Origin: Candidatus Cloacimonadota bacterium | Lineage (GTDB): Bacteria; Cloacimonadota; Cloacimonadia; Cloacimonadales; TCS61 | NCBI GenBank assembly: GCA_027858325.1 | Contig: JAQICU010000022.1 | Coordinates: 1 to 5,846, forward strand | Direction of reading: 5' to 3' | Length of the DNA: 5,846 nt | Part shown: piece by piece, positions 1 to 5,736 of the stretch | Layout: every line of letters begins with the position of its first letter | Numbering within the stretch: position 1 is the stretch's first letter | The notes under the pieces: model-generated | Seen by the model: the letters and a program-made list of their open reading frames with translations, nothing else | Told to the model about the DNA's origin: nothing | Database searches by the model: none | Program-made: the position numbers and the translations under genes

Positions 1-31
1 TAATTGTTCTAAATTTTTTCAAGAAATAATA

Positions 32-59
32 TTGACACAAAAAGCGCCGGATTTAAAAA
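32..59 (+). promoter_or_regulatory. Candidate sigma70-type promoter of tRNA-Asn
   Basis: A perfect -35 hexamer TTGACA lies at 32-37. After a 16-base spacer comes a weaker -10, TAAAAA at 54-59, which matches TATAAT at 4 of 6 positions. The predicted start would be near 66, leaving a leader of about 15 bases before the tRNA. The -35 is convincing and the -10 is not unique in this AT-rich stretch. The preceding bases (1-31) show nothing I can name. Confidence 0.55.
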
Positions 60-80
60 GTCTTCCATTGTTAATGTTAA

Positions 81-155
81 TCCTGAATAGCTCAGCGGTA
101 GAGCGGGTGGCTGTTAACCACTAGGTCGGGGGTTCAAATCCCTCTTCAGGAGCCA
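81..155 (+). tRNA. tRNA-Asn (anticodon GUU)
   Basis: A complete cloverleaf can be folded by hand. The acceptor stem pairs 81-87 with 145-151 in seven Watson-Crick pairs. The D stem is GCTC/GAGC (90-93 with 101-104) around an AGCGGTA loop. The anticodon stem pairs 106-110 with 118-122, including one G-U, around the loop CTGTTAA with anticodon GTT at 113-115, which reads asparagine codons AAC/AAU. The variable loop has 5 bases. The T arm pairs 128-132 with 140-144 around TTCAAAT. The discriminator base is G152 and the 3' CCA is encoded at 153-155. It is a single tRNA, not part of a visible cluster. No attachment site or integrase lies beside it in this window. Confidence 0.97.
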
Positions 156-157
156 TA

Positions 158-187
158 ATAAAGGCTTCCGTTTTCGGAAGCCTTTAT
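158..187 (+). terminator. Hairpin terminator after tRNA-Asn
   Basis: A perfect 13-bp inverted repeat (158-170 with 175-187) around a TTTT loop starts two bases after the tRNA CCA. The core is GGCTTCCG/CGGAAGCC. The U-tract is short and lies inside the 3' arm (CCTTTAT). Position and stability suggest that it ends the tRNA transcript and perhaps supports 3' processing. It could act on either strand. Confidence 0.7.
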
Positions 188-222
188 GCATAATTAGGCA
201 TTATGAAATAAAAAGTATTCAT

Positions 223-252
223 AAAAAAAAGCGATGCAGATCTGCATCGCTT
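223..252 (-). terminator. Rho-independent terminator of the HtrA protease gene
   Basis: Bases 229-252 form a perfect self-complementary sequence of 24 bases, centred on AGATCT. On the - strand it is followed by a run of eight U (the A run at 223-230). It begins 17 bases after the protease stop codon. Because the palindrome has no spare bases, the loop in RNA must come from the central AGATCT. The T run on the - strand side shows the direction. Confidence 0.9.
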
Positions 253-269
253 ATAATATAAATAATTGT

Positions 270-1718
270 TCAATTTAACTTAACCGGTACATACAAGTAA
301 GCACCCGATTTTGTTTTCACATAGAATAGTAATGAATCATACTCTTTAGCTTCTGCGAATTTATTGAAATCATTCACGCTCTTAATTGACTGTCTGTTGA
401 TCTCTAGAATTACATCTCCAACACTTAATCCACTTTCTGATGCAGGAGAGTTAGGATAAATTCTTGTAATTATCACACCATGTTTTTCATCGATTTTATA
501 TCTACGAGCAAACTCACTATTCAGTTCATCTACATCCAATCCAAGATCTTTCGATTTCTCATCATTATTACTGGATTTATTTGTTTCAAGTTTATCAGGT
601 CTCTCTGTTAGTTTGATTACAAGAGATTTCTCTTTTTTATCACGGATCACTATAATTGGTAAGTCTTTATTTATTTCACTATTGGCAACGATAAGTCGAA
701 ATTTTGCCATATTCGGAATATCCTTTCCATTAAATTGTATGATCACGTCTCCTCGTTTCAATTTAGCCTTCTCAGCAGGTGTATCTTTTTCAACTTTTGC
801 AACAAGAACACCCTTAATTTCATCCAGATCAAAACTATTCTTAATTTCGGTAGTTATATCCTGTGGTAAAACTCCCATATACGCTCTACGAACTTCGCCA
901 TATTTGATAATGTCACTGGAAACTTTCTTAGCAATATTAGCGGGAATTGCAAAGCCAATTCCGATATTTCCACCGCTATTACTTGTTATTGCGGCGTTAA
1001 CTCCTATAACTTTTCCATCTAAATTTACAAGTGGTCCTCCACTATTTCCCGGATTAATAGCTGCATCTGTTTGAATATAATCCTGATATATTGGTGATTC
1101 TTTACCAAATCTTAAATTTGCCCTTCCGGTTGCAGAAATTACACCAACTGTAACAGTTCTTTCCAAACCTAATTGACCAAAAGGATTTCCAATTGCAATT
1201 ACCCAGTCTGCGATTTCTATTTCATCGGAATTTCCAAGCTGTGCAATAACTGTTTTTTCGTTTGTATCTATCTCAATTTTAATTACAGCCAGATCAGTGT
1301 CAGAATCAAGACCAACTACTTCTGCTTTATATTTAGCTTTATCGGCTAGAGTTACAGTAATTTCACCATCTTTCCCTTTTTCCGCAACATGATTGTTTGT
1401 AATGATATAAACATCATTTTCAACTCTCTTAAAAATAAAGCCGCTACCCATTGCTATCGATTTTCTGCTCTGTTGTTCACGATTACCAAATGGATCAGGG
1501 AAAAAGAACTTAAAAAATTCATCATTAAATGGAAGTTGGGAGTTCATTCCACCGTAGTTCATCTCATATTCTACAGTTATATTGACCACGGATTCTCGAA
1601 TGTCTTTTACCACTTGAATAAATGGACTTCTTCCATTATTTGTTAACGGGTGTTGTGCATGTAAGTTTAATACAAACAGTAATATAATCATCATTATTAT
1701 AAATAGTTTAGTTTTCAT
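270..1718 (-). CDS. HtrA/DegQ-family periplasmic serine protease with two PDZ domains
   Basis: This 482-residue protein is a Deg/HtrA (Do-type) protease that degrades or holds misfolded proteins in the periplasm. Residues 1-21 are a Sec signal peptide: MKTK, a long hydrophobic stretch, then a likely cleavage after LHA. The trypsin-like domain carries the complete triad: His110 in TNNHV, Asp142 in TDLAVIK and Ser226 in NPGNSGGPL. A Phe/Pro-rich insert at about 55-80 sits where the LA loop of the family lies. PDZ1 covers about 279-370 (starting YMGV) and PDZ2 about 392-480, joined by a charged Ser/Asn/Lys-rich linker. Length and two-PDZ layout match DegP/DegQ; sequence alone does not separate the two, so no symbol is given. 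The ATG at 1716-1718 has AAAGGAG (1725-1731) at 6-base spacing. The stop is TGA. A terminator separates it from hsp20 upstream, so it needs its own promoter. No CIRCE is visible before it. Confidence 0.95.
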   Translation of the reverse strand: MKTKLFIIMMIILLFVLNLHAQHPLTNNGRSPFIQVVKDIRESVVNITVEYEMNYGGMNSQLPFNDEFFKFFFPDPFGNREQQSRKSIAMGSGFIFKRVENDVYIITNNHVAEKGKDGEITVTLADKAKYKAEVVGLDSDTDLAVIKIEIDTNEKTVIAQLGNSDEIEIADWVIAIGNPFGQLGLERTVTVGVISATGRANLRFGKESPIYQDYIQTDAAINPGNSGGPLVNLDGKVIGVNAAITSNSGGNIGIGFAIPANIAKKVSSDIIKYGEVRRAYMGVLPQDITTEIKNSFDLDEIKGVLVAKVEKDTPAEKAKLKRGDVIIQFNGKDIPNMAKFRLIVANSEINKDLPIIVIRDKKEKSLVIKLTERPDKLETNKSSNNDEKSKDLGLDVDELNSEFARRYKIDEKHGVIITRIYPNSPASESGLSVGDVILEINRQSIKSVNDFNKFAEAKEYDSLLFYVKTKSGAYLYVPVKLN

Positions 1719-1740
1719 TATTGGCTCCTTTAGTTTATTA

Positions 1741-1771
1741 ATAATAACATTTATAATTAATTAAGTTACAA
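1741..1771 (-). promoter_or_regulatory. Weak candidate promoter of the HtrA protease gene
   Basis: The gene lies downstream of the hsp20 terminator, so a promoter is expected between 1732 and 1778. On the - strand the best pair I find is TTGTAA (1766-1771) and TATTAT (1741-1746), with a long 19-base spacer. TTATTA with 18 is an alternative. This would give a very short leader before the ribosome site. The stretch is almost pure A/T, so chance matches are likely. Confidence 0.25.
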
Positions 1772-1778
1772 TAAATTT

Positions 1779-1810
1779 AAAAAAAGCCGTAGAATTCCAC
1801 GGCTTTTTTT
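1779..1810 (-). terminator. Rho-independent terminator of hsp20
   Basis: On the - strand the transcript reads an A run, GCCGUGG, loop AAUU, CUACGGC and then seven U. The stem spans 1786-1803 and includes one U-G pair (1791/1798). On the + strand the same position would be an A-C mismatch, so the hairpin is stronger in the - strand transcript. It begins 12 bases after the hsp20 stop. A and T runs on both sides leave some bidirectional activity possible, but no + strand gene ends here. Confidence 0.9.
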
Positions 1811-1822
1811 GATCAATTTAGA

Positions 1823-2251
1823 TTATTTGATTTCAATTTTTTTGGCTGGTTCCGGTTCAGCTTTCGGAATCGTTATAGTAAGAACACCATTTTTGAATTC
1901 AGCATTGATTGATTTAACATCACATTGCTCCGTTAAGGCAATTGATCTTTTGTAATTGCCGCTGTATCTTTCACAACGATAATAGGAATCCTTTTTCTCT
2001 TCATGTTTTTCTTCTCGATTAGCTTCGATAACAAGATTATTGCTATCAATTGAGATGTTTACATCCTTTTTGTTGATTCCCGGAAGATCTGCTTTGATCT
2101 GATAATCTTTTTCATTCTCTACCAGATCGATTGCCATTGTTCTTACATTTTCATCAGCTTTATCATCTTCAAAGAAATTATCAAAGAATTTATCAAAAAC
2201 TGATACCATTGGGAAATATTCCCCTCTTCTTCTAATTGGAACGTATCTCAT
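1823..2251 (-). CDS. Hsp20/alpha-crystallin family small heat-shock protein
   Basis: This is an ATP-independent holdase that binds unfolding cytoplasmic proteins and passes them to DnaK and ClpB. The 142-residue protein has a short N-terminal arm (about 1-38, rich in Arg then Phe/Asp). An alpha-crystallin domain follows at about 39-130, with the family signatures IDLVENEKDYQIKADLPG and the closing GVLTITIPK. A C-terminal tail carries the IXI anchoring motif (Ile139-Glu-Ile141) used in oligomer assembly. The start is set at the ATG at 2249-2251 because AAAGGAGG (2257-2264) lies five bases upstream. A longer reading frame begins at GTG 2285-2287, but that codon falls at the predicted transcription start and has no ribosome site. 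The stop is TAA. It is divergent from the nitroreductase gene, with a CIRCE operator between them. It has two cysteines (93 and 110), which is unremarkable without relatives to compare. Confidence 0.95.
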   Translation of the reverse strand: MRYVPIRRRGEYFPMVSVFDKFFDNFFEDDKADENVRTMAIDLVENEKDYQIKADLPGINKKDVNISIDSNNLVIEANREEKHEEKKDSYYRCERYSGNYKRSIALTEQCDVKSINAEFKNGVLTITIPKAEPEPAKKIEIK

Positions 2252-2293
2252 AATAACCTCCTTTAATTCTTTTTTCTTAACGCTCACACAAAT

Positions 2294-2321
2294 ATAATAA
2301 GTGAAAAAAAAGAAATGTCAA
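2294..2321 (-). promoter_or_regulatory. Sigma70-type promoter of hsp20
   Basis: On the - strand there is a perfect -35 TTGACA (2316-2321), a 16-base spacer containing eight T in a row, and a -10 TATTAT (2294-2299, 5 of 6 matches). The transcript would start near 2287, giving a leader of about 35 bases that holds the ribosome site AAAGGAGG. The elements look like a housekeeping promoter, so heat control would come from the nearby CIRCE rather than from an alternative sigma factor. Confidence 0.75.
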
Positions 2322-2329
2322 ACAAAAAT

Positions 2330-2356
2330 ATGGCACTCTAACTAAGAGAGTGCTAT
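2330..2356. promoter_or_regulatory. CIRCE operator (HrcA repressor binding site)
   Basis: The two arms are ATGGCACTC (2330-2338) and GAGTGCTAT (2348-2356), separated by exactly nine bases. The CIRCE consensus is TTAGCACTC-N9-GAGTGCTAA. The left arm matches 7 of 9 positions and the right arm 8 of 9, with the invariant GCACTC/GAGTGC cores intact. CIRCE is the DNA site of HrcA, a repressor that releases heat-shock genes when GroEL is titrated by unfolded protein. Its place between hsp20 and the nitroreductase-clpB pair fits heat-shock control. It lies 8 bases upstream of the hsp20 -35 and overlaps a candidate promoter on the + strand. No hrcA gene is in the window. Confidence 0.88.
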
Positions 2357-2359
2357 AAA
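2330..2359 (+). promoter_or_regulatory. Candidate nitroreductase-clpB promoter overlapped by CIRCE
   Basis: On the + strand a -35-like ATGGCA (2330-2335, 4 of 6) and a -10-like TATAAA (2354-2359, 5 of 6) are 18 bases apart. The -35 lies in the left CIRCE arm and the -10 overlaps the last bases of the right arm. HrcA bound here would block RNA polymerase directly. The predicted start near 2366 gives a leader of about 64 bases. An alternative -10 TATAGT at 2385-2390 has no good -35. The match is moderate and partly forced by the CIRCE sequence. Confidence 0.45.
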
Positions 2360-2429
2360 ATGTTATTTACAGTTTTTTGTTGCATATAGTAATTGAATTT
2401 TGTAAATGTCATTTTTGAGGAGGATGAAG

Positions 2430-2936
2430 ATGTTATTAAATTGTATTAAAGAAAGGTACAGTGTAAGGAAGTTTCAGGATAAAGTCATAGAACATGAGAA
2501 AATGGATGTTTTACTTAAGGCAGCACAACTTGCTCCATCAGCCAAAAACACACTACCTTGCAAATTTGTTGTGATCCGAAATGAAGAAAAACGAAAGAAG
2601 CTAACTGACATTTGCAAAGGGCAAAAATTTGTCTCACAGGCTCCAATTACAATTGCGATTTGTGCAAATAATATAGATTACACAATGACTTGCGGACAGA
2701 AAGCCTATACTATAGATGCTGCAATAGCAGCTGAACATATTGTTTTACAGGCAACCGAAATGGGACTTGGCACTTGCTGGATCGGTGCTTTCTTTCATGA
2801 TAAGATGGCTGAGTTGATCAATCTACCAAAGGATTATAAAATTGTTGCACTTCTGCCAATTGGTTATCCGGCAGTTGAAAAGGGAAAAAGGGATCTGAAA
2901 TCTATTGAGGAAGTTGTGGTTTGGGATAGTTTTTAG
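2430..2936 (+). CDS. Small nitroreductase-family FMN oxidoreductase
   Basis: This 168-residue protein belongs to the nitroreductase fold family: FMN-dependent enzymes, usually dimers, that use NAD(P)H to reduce nitro compounds, quinones or other acceptors. The true substrate cannot be read from sequence. Visible family features are the N-terminal IKERYSVRKF (Arg9 and Arg13 region, FMN phosphate contacts), APSAKN at 35-40, a helix with Asp96 in the middle, GLGTCWIGAF at 112-121, and LPIGYP at 142-147. The length fits the short subfamily. I place the start at ATG 2430 because GAGGAGG (2417-2423) lies six bases before it. An upstream ATG at 2406 would add eight residues ahead of that site, and the ATG at 2424 touches it. 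It is 131 bases from clpB on the same strand with no clear terminator between, so co-transcription is possible. Several cysteines (5, 44, 62, 78, 88, 116) are scattered without a metal-binding pattern. Confidence 0.9.
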   Translation: MLLNCIKERYSVRKFQDKVIEHEKMDVLLKAAQLAPSAKNTLPCKFVVIRNEEKRKKLTDICKGQKFVSQAPITIAICANNIDYTMTCGQKAYTIDAAIAAEHIVLQATEMGLGTCWIGAFFHDKMAELINLPKDYKIVALLPIGYPAVEKGKRDLKSIEEVVVWDSF

Positions 2937-2940
2937 ATTA

Positions 2941-3043
2941 TCTTTGCGAGGTATCTCTTTCAATTTTCTATCGAAGCAAACTCAACTATTGAGAGAAGAG
3001 AAAGAATTGATTGCTTTGTCGTTTCACTCCTCGCAATGACAAA
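2941..3043. repeat. Degenerate palindromic dispersed-repeat element
   Basis: The gap between the nitroreductase gene and clpB is nearly filled by an imperfect inverted repeat. TTGCGAGG (2944-2951) pairs exactly with CCTCGCAA (3029-3036), and a small hairpin CTCAA/TTGAG (2981-2985 with 2989-2993) lies near the centre. Read on the - strand, the right arm (about 3010-3042) begins TGTCATTGCGAGGAG and ends AAAGCAATC. From memory, this resembles a family of short non-coding repeats scattered in many bacterial genomes. The left arm is a decayed copy in the opposite direction (TTTGCGAGG, then TCGAAGCAAAC). No open reading frame is inside. A copy count in the genome would settle it. Confidence 0.65.
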
Positions 3044-3067
3044 GAATAAATAATTTAGGAGGTCTGT

Positions 3068-5638
3068 ATGAATATTAACAGATTCACTATAAAATCGCAG
3101 GAAGCGCTAGAAAAAGCGCATCAAATTGCCGAGAATTTGGGTCATCAGGAGATCACTCCTTCTCACCTGTTAATGGCTTTAGTTAAGCAGGAAGAAGGAT
3201 TCACGAAATCATTGCTCAAGAAACTGGATATCGAAAGTTCAGCAATCGAAAATGATCTGAATGCTTTCCTGCAAAACCTGCCCAAAATAGAGGGTGTTTA
3301 TCAAACCGGACTCTCGCGGGAATTGAATGATGTCTTTTCCCAGGCAGAAAAAGAAGCAGGAAAACTGCAGGACGAATACGTGAGCGTGGAACATCTTTTG
3401 CTGGCTATATTGGAAAAAGGTAAACTTCCTGCTGCGCTGAATAAATATGGTCTATTAAAGGACAAAATTCTTAAAGCATTAAAAGAAATCCGCGGTAACC
3501 AGAAAGTAAGCGATCAAAATCCTGAAGCCAAATACCAGGCTTTAGAAAAATATGCCCGAAATCTGACTCAACTTGCCAGATTGGGAAAACTCGATCCAGT
3601 TATTGGTCGGGATGATGAAATTCGCAGAACAATCCAAACGCTTTCGCGCCGCAGAAAGAATAACCCTGTTCTTATCGGTGAACCGGGAGTAGGCAAAACC
3701 GCTATTGTAGAAGGTTTGGCACGTCGAGTTGTCGATCTGGATGTTCCTGAAAATCTAAAGCATAAAGATATAGTGGAACTGGATATGGGCTCGCTTCTGG
3801 CGGGAGCGAAATTCCGTGGAGAATTTGAAGAACGTCTGAAAGCTGTGCTGAAAGAAGTTGAAAAAGCTGAAGGAAAAATTATTTTATTCATTGATGAAAT
3901 TCACACCGTGGTTGGTGCAGGTGCAGCAGAAGGATCGGTGGATGCTTCCAATATGCTTAAACCTGCTTTGGCGCGTGGAACTCTACATTGCATTGGAGCG
4001 ACAACTTTGGATGAATATCGCAAATACATCGAGAAAGATGCTGCACTGGAACGTCGTTTCCAACCCGTTCTGATCAATGAACCGGATGTGGAAGATACGA
4101 TCTCCATTCTGCGGGGCATTAAAGATAAATACGAAGTTCATCACGGTGTGCAGATCACAGATACTGCTCTAGTTTCCGCAGCAGTACTTTCCAACCGCTA
4201 TATCTCGGATCGCTTTCTGCCGGATAAAGCCATCGACCTGGTGGATGAAGCCTGTGCCAGTTTGCGTATGGAAATAGATTCTATGCCGCAGGAATTGGAA
4301 ATAGTGGAACGAAAAATTCGTCAGTTCGAGATTGAAAAGCTTTCGCTGAAAAAAGAAAAGGACAAAGCATCCAAAGATAGATTGGAAAAGATTAACAAGG
4401 AAATGTCTAACCTAAAGGAACAACAGTCAGCTTTACGAATGCGTTGGGAACATGAAAAGAACCTTCTCAAACAGATCCGTCAGTCATCAGAAGAAATTGA
4501 TAAGATAAAAGCTGAAACAGTAATTGCTGAACGAAATGGAGATCTTGGGAGAGTCTCGGAATTAAAATATGGAGTGCTTGTAGAGAAACAAAAACAACTG
4601 GAAGAATTGAAAGGAAAAATGCAAAAAATACCTTCGGAGCAGCAATTACTCAAAGAAACTGTGGATGAAGAAATGATTGCCGAAGTTGTGGCAAAATGGA
4701 CAGGAATTCCTGTTTCCAAGCTGATGCAGAGCGAACTGCAAAAACTGGTGAAAATGGAAGATGTTCTTTCCAAAAGGGTTATCGGACAAAAAGAAGGAAT
4801 CGTGGCTCTTGCCAATGCTATTCGCCGTTCCCGCAGCGGACTTTCCGATGAAAATAAACCGATCGGGTCATTTCTATTTATGGGACCGACTGGTGTAGGG
4901 AAAACCGAACTTGCAAAAACTTTAGCAGAATTTTTGTTCGATACTGAAAAAGCCATCATCCGTATTGATATGAGTGAATTTATGGAAAAGCATTCTGTGG
5001 CTCGAATGATCGGCGCACCTCCCGGATATGTGGGATATGAAGAGGGTGGACACCTGACGGAAGCAGTTCGTCGTAAACCGTATTCTATCATCCTGCTGGA
5101 TGAGATCGAAAAAGCTCACCATGATGTATTCAATATTCTATTGCAAATATTGGATGAGGGAAGATTAACCGATGGTAAAGGTAGAACTGTTGATTTCAAA
5201 AACACAGTGATCATAATGACTTCCAACGTTGCTTCTCAGTTCATTTACGAAATGGGTGATAAACCGGAAGAGGAGATCAAAGCCAGTTTGAAGGAAGCTT
5301 TGCAGCAATATTTCCGCCCGGAATTCCTGAATCGTTTGGATGACATTATTGTATTCCATAGATTGGATAAAGAGCAGGTTCGCCAGATTGTGAAACTGCA
5401 ATTGAACATTCTGAATAAACGTTTGAAAGATAAAAACATTGAATTGGAATTTACAGATGCAGCTCTGGATAGACTCACTGAATTAGGTTTCGATCCGCAA
5501 TTCGGAGCCCGACCCTTGAAACGTGTGATCCAGAAAGAGATTGAAAACAGATTAGCTATCGAACTGCTGGAAGGCAATGTGCTGCCGGGACAGAGGATCA
5601 AAATCGATGTGGAGGGTGATGGATTTAAGTTTATTTAG
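3068..5638 (+). CDS. clpB: ClpB ATP-dependent protein disaggregase (Hsp100)
   Basis: ClpB is a cytoplasmic hexamer that threads aggregated proteins through its pore together with DnaK/DnaJ/GrpE. The 856 residues match the usual length of about 857. An N-terminal Clp repeat domain covers about 1-145. NBD1 has Walker A GEPGVGKT (204-211), Walker B ending Asp276-Glu277, a pore loop AKFRGEFEE with Phe249 where many relatives have Tyr, and arginine fingers Arg329-Arg330. The coiled-coil M domain spans about 400-525, including Tyr501 in the conserved GDL..VSELKYG segment; this long M domain separates ClpB from ClpA and ClpC. NBD2 has Walker A GPTGVGKT (606-613), Walker B ending Asp678-Glu679, pore loop GYVGYEEGG (653-661), FLNRLDD with Arg757, and sensor-2 GARPLKR (813-819). 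All catalytic residues are present. The start ATG has AGGAGG (3057-3062) five bases upstream. Position 147, near the internal start used for a short form in E. coli, is GTA, so a short form is not obvious. The stop is TAG. Confidence 0.98.
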   Translation: MNINRFTIKSQEALEKAHQIAENLGHQEITPSHLLMALVKQEEGFTKSLLKKLDIESSAIENDLNAFLQNLPKIEGVYQTGLSRELNDVFSQAEKEAGKLQDEYVSVEHLLLAILEKGKLPAALNKYGLLKDKILKALKEIRGNQKVSDQNPEAKYQALEKYARNLTQLARLGKLDPVIGRDDEIRRTIQTLSRRRKNNPVLIGEPGVGKTAIVEGLARRVVDLDVPENLKHKDIVELDMGSLLAGAKFRGEFEERLKAVLKEVEKAEGKIILFIDEIHTVVGAGAAEGSVDASNMLKPALARGTLHCIGATTLDEYRKYIEKDAALERRFQPVLINEPDVEDTISILRGIKDKYEVHHGVQITDTALVSAAVLSNRYISDRFLPDKAIDLVDEACASLRMEIDSMPQELEIVERKIRQFEIEKLSLKKEKDKASKDRLEKINKEMSNLKEQQSALRMRWEHEKNLLKQIRQSSEEIDKIKAETVIAERNGDLGRVSELKYGVLVEKQKQLEELKGKMQKIPSEQQLLKETVDEEMIAEVVAKWTGIPVSKLMQSELQKLVKMEDVLSKRVIGQKEGIVALANAIRRSRSGLSDENKPIGSFLFMGPTGVGKTELAKTLAEFLFDTEKAIIRIDMSEFMEKHSVARMIGAPPGYVGYEEGGHLTEAVRRKPYSIILLDEIEKAHHDVFNILLQILDEGRLTDGKGRTVDFKNTVIIMTSNVASQFIYEMGDKPEEEIKASLKEALQQYFRPEFLNRLDDIIVFHRLDKEQVRQIVKLQLNILNKRLKDKNIELEFTDAALDRLTELGFDPQFGARPLKRVIQKEIENRLAIELLEGNVLPGQRIKIDVEGDGFKFI

Positions 5639-5650
5639 GTTTTAAAATCC

Positions 5651-5702
5651 CTCTGCTGTCTCCCTTTGGTTCAAAGGGAGATCAAGAGAAGAACAGTAAG
5701 AG
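5651..5702 (+). repeat. Hairpin/palindromic repeat downstream of clpB
   Basis: A perfect 10-bp inverted repeat TCTCCCTTTG/CAAAGGGAGA (5659-5668 with 5672-5681) surrounds a GTT loop, 20 bases after the clpB stop. Broken outer pairing extends it: CTGT 5656-5659 can alternatively pair with ACAG 5693-5696, and CTCT 5651-5654 with AGAG 5699-5702. No U-tract follows, so it is not a standard intrinsic terminator. It may protect the clpB mRNA 3' end or be a dispersed repeat. Confidence 0.6.
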
Positions 5703-5710
5703 ATGGTATG

Positions 5711-5736
5711 TAGAGACGCAAGATATTGCGTCTCTA
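5711..5736. repeat. Perfect palindrome TAGAGACGCAA/TTGCGTCTCTA
   Basis: Eleven perfect base pairs (5711-5721 with 5726-5736) surround a GATA loop. From memory, palindromes built on GTAGAGACG...CGTCTCTAC occur as scattered intergenic repeats in several phyla, so this is probably one copy. It lies between the convergent 3' ends of clpB and the edge gene and touches the stop codon of the latter. Neither direction has a U-tract, though it could still slow polymerase from both sides. Confidence 0.65.

Noticed and set aside
81..187. tRNA-Asn as an integration site for a mobile element
   Set aside because: No integrase, no repeated copy of the tRNA 3' end and no foreign genes are visible next to it in this window.
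613..1074. A + strand open frame of 153 codons inside the protease gene
   Set aside because: It lies opposite the catalytic and PDZ1 region of a complete HtrA gene, has no ribosome site, and gives a Ser/Ile/Phe-rich protein typical of antisense reading.
2372..2390. A second nitroreductase promoter with -10 TATAGT at 2385-2390
   Set aside because: No -35 at a suitable distance: TTTACA at 2366-2371 is only 13 bases away.
3568..3891. A - strand open frame of 107 codons opposite ClpB NBD1
   Set aside because: It mirrors the conserved Walker A region and has an Arg/Ser-rich composition; it is a shadow frame.
4480..5091. A - strand open frame of 203 codons inside clpB
   Set aside because: It is antisense to the M domain and NBD2 of an intact ClpB. 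The translation is Ser/Cys/Phe-rich with no recognisable domain and no ribosome site.
5651..5736. CRISPR-like repeats after clpB
   Set aside because: The two palindromes differ in sequence and there is no regular repeat-spacer pattern.
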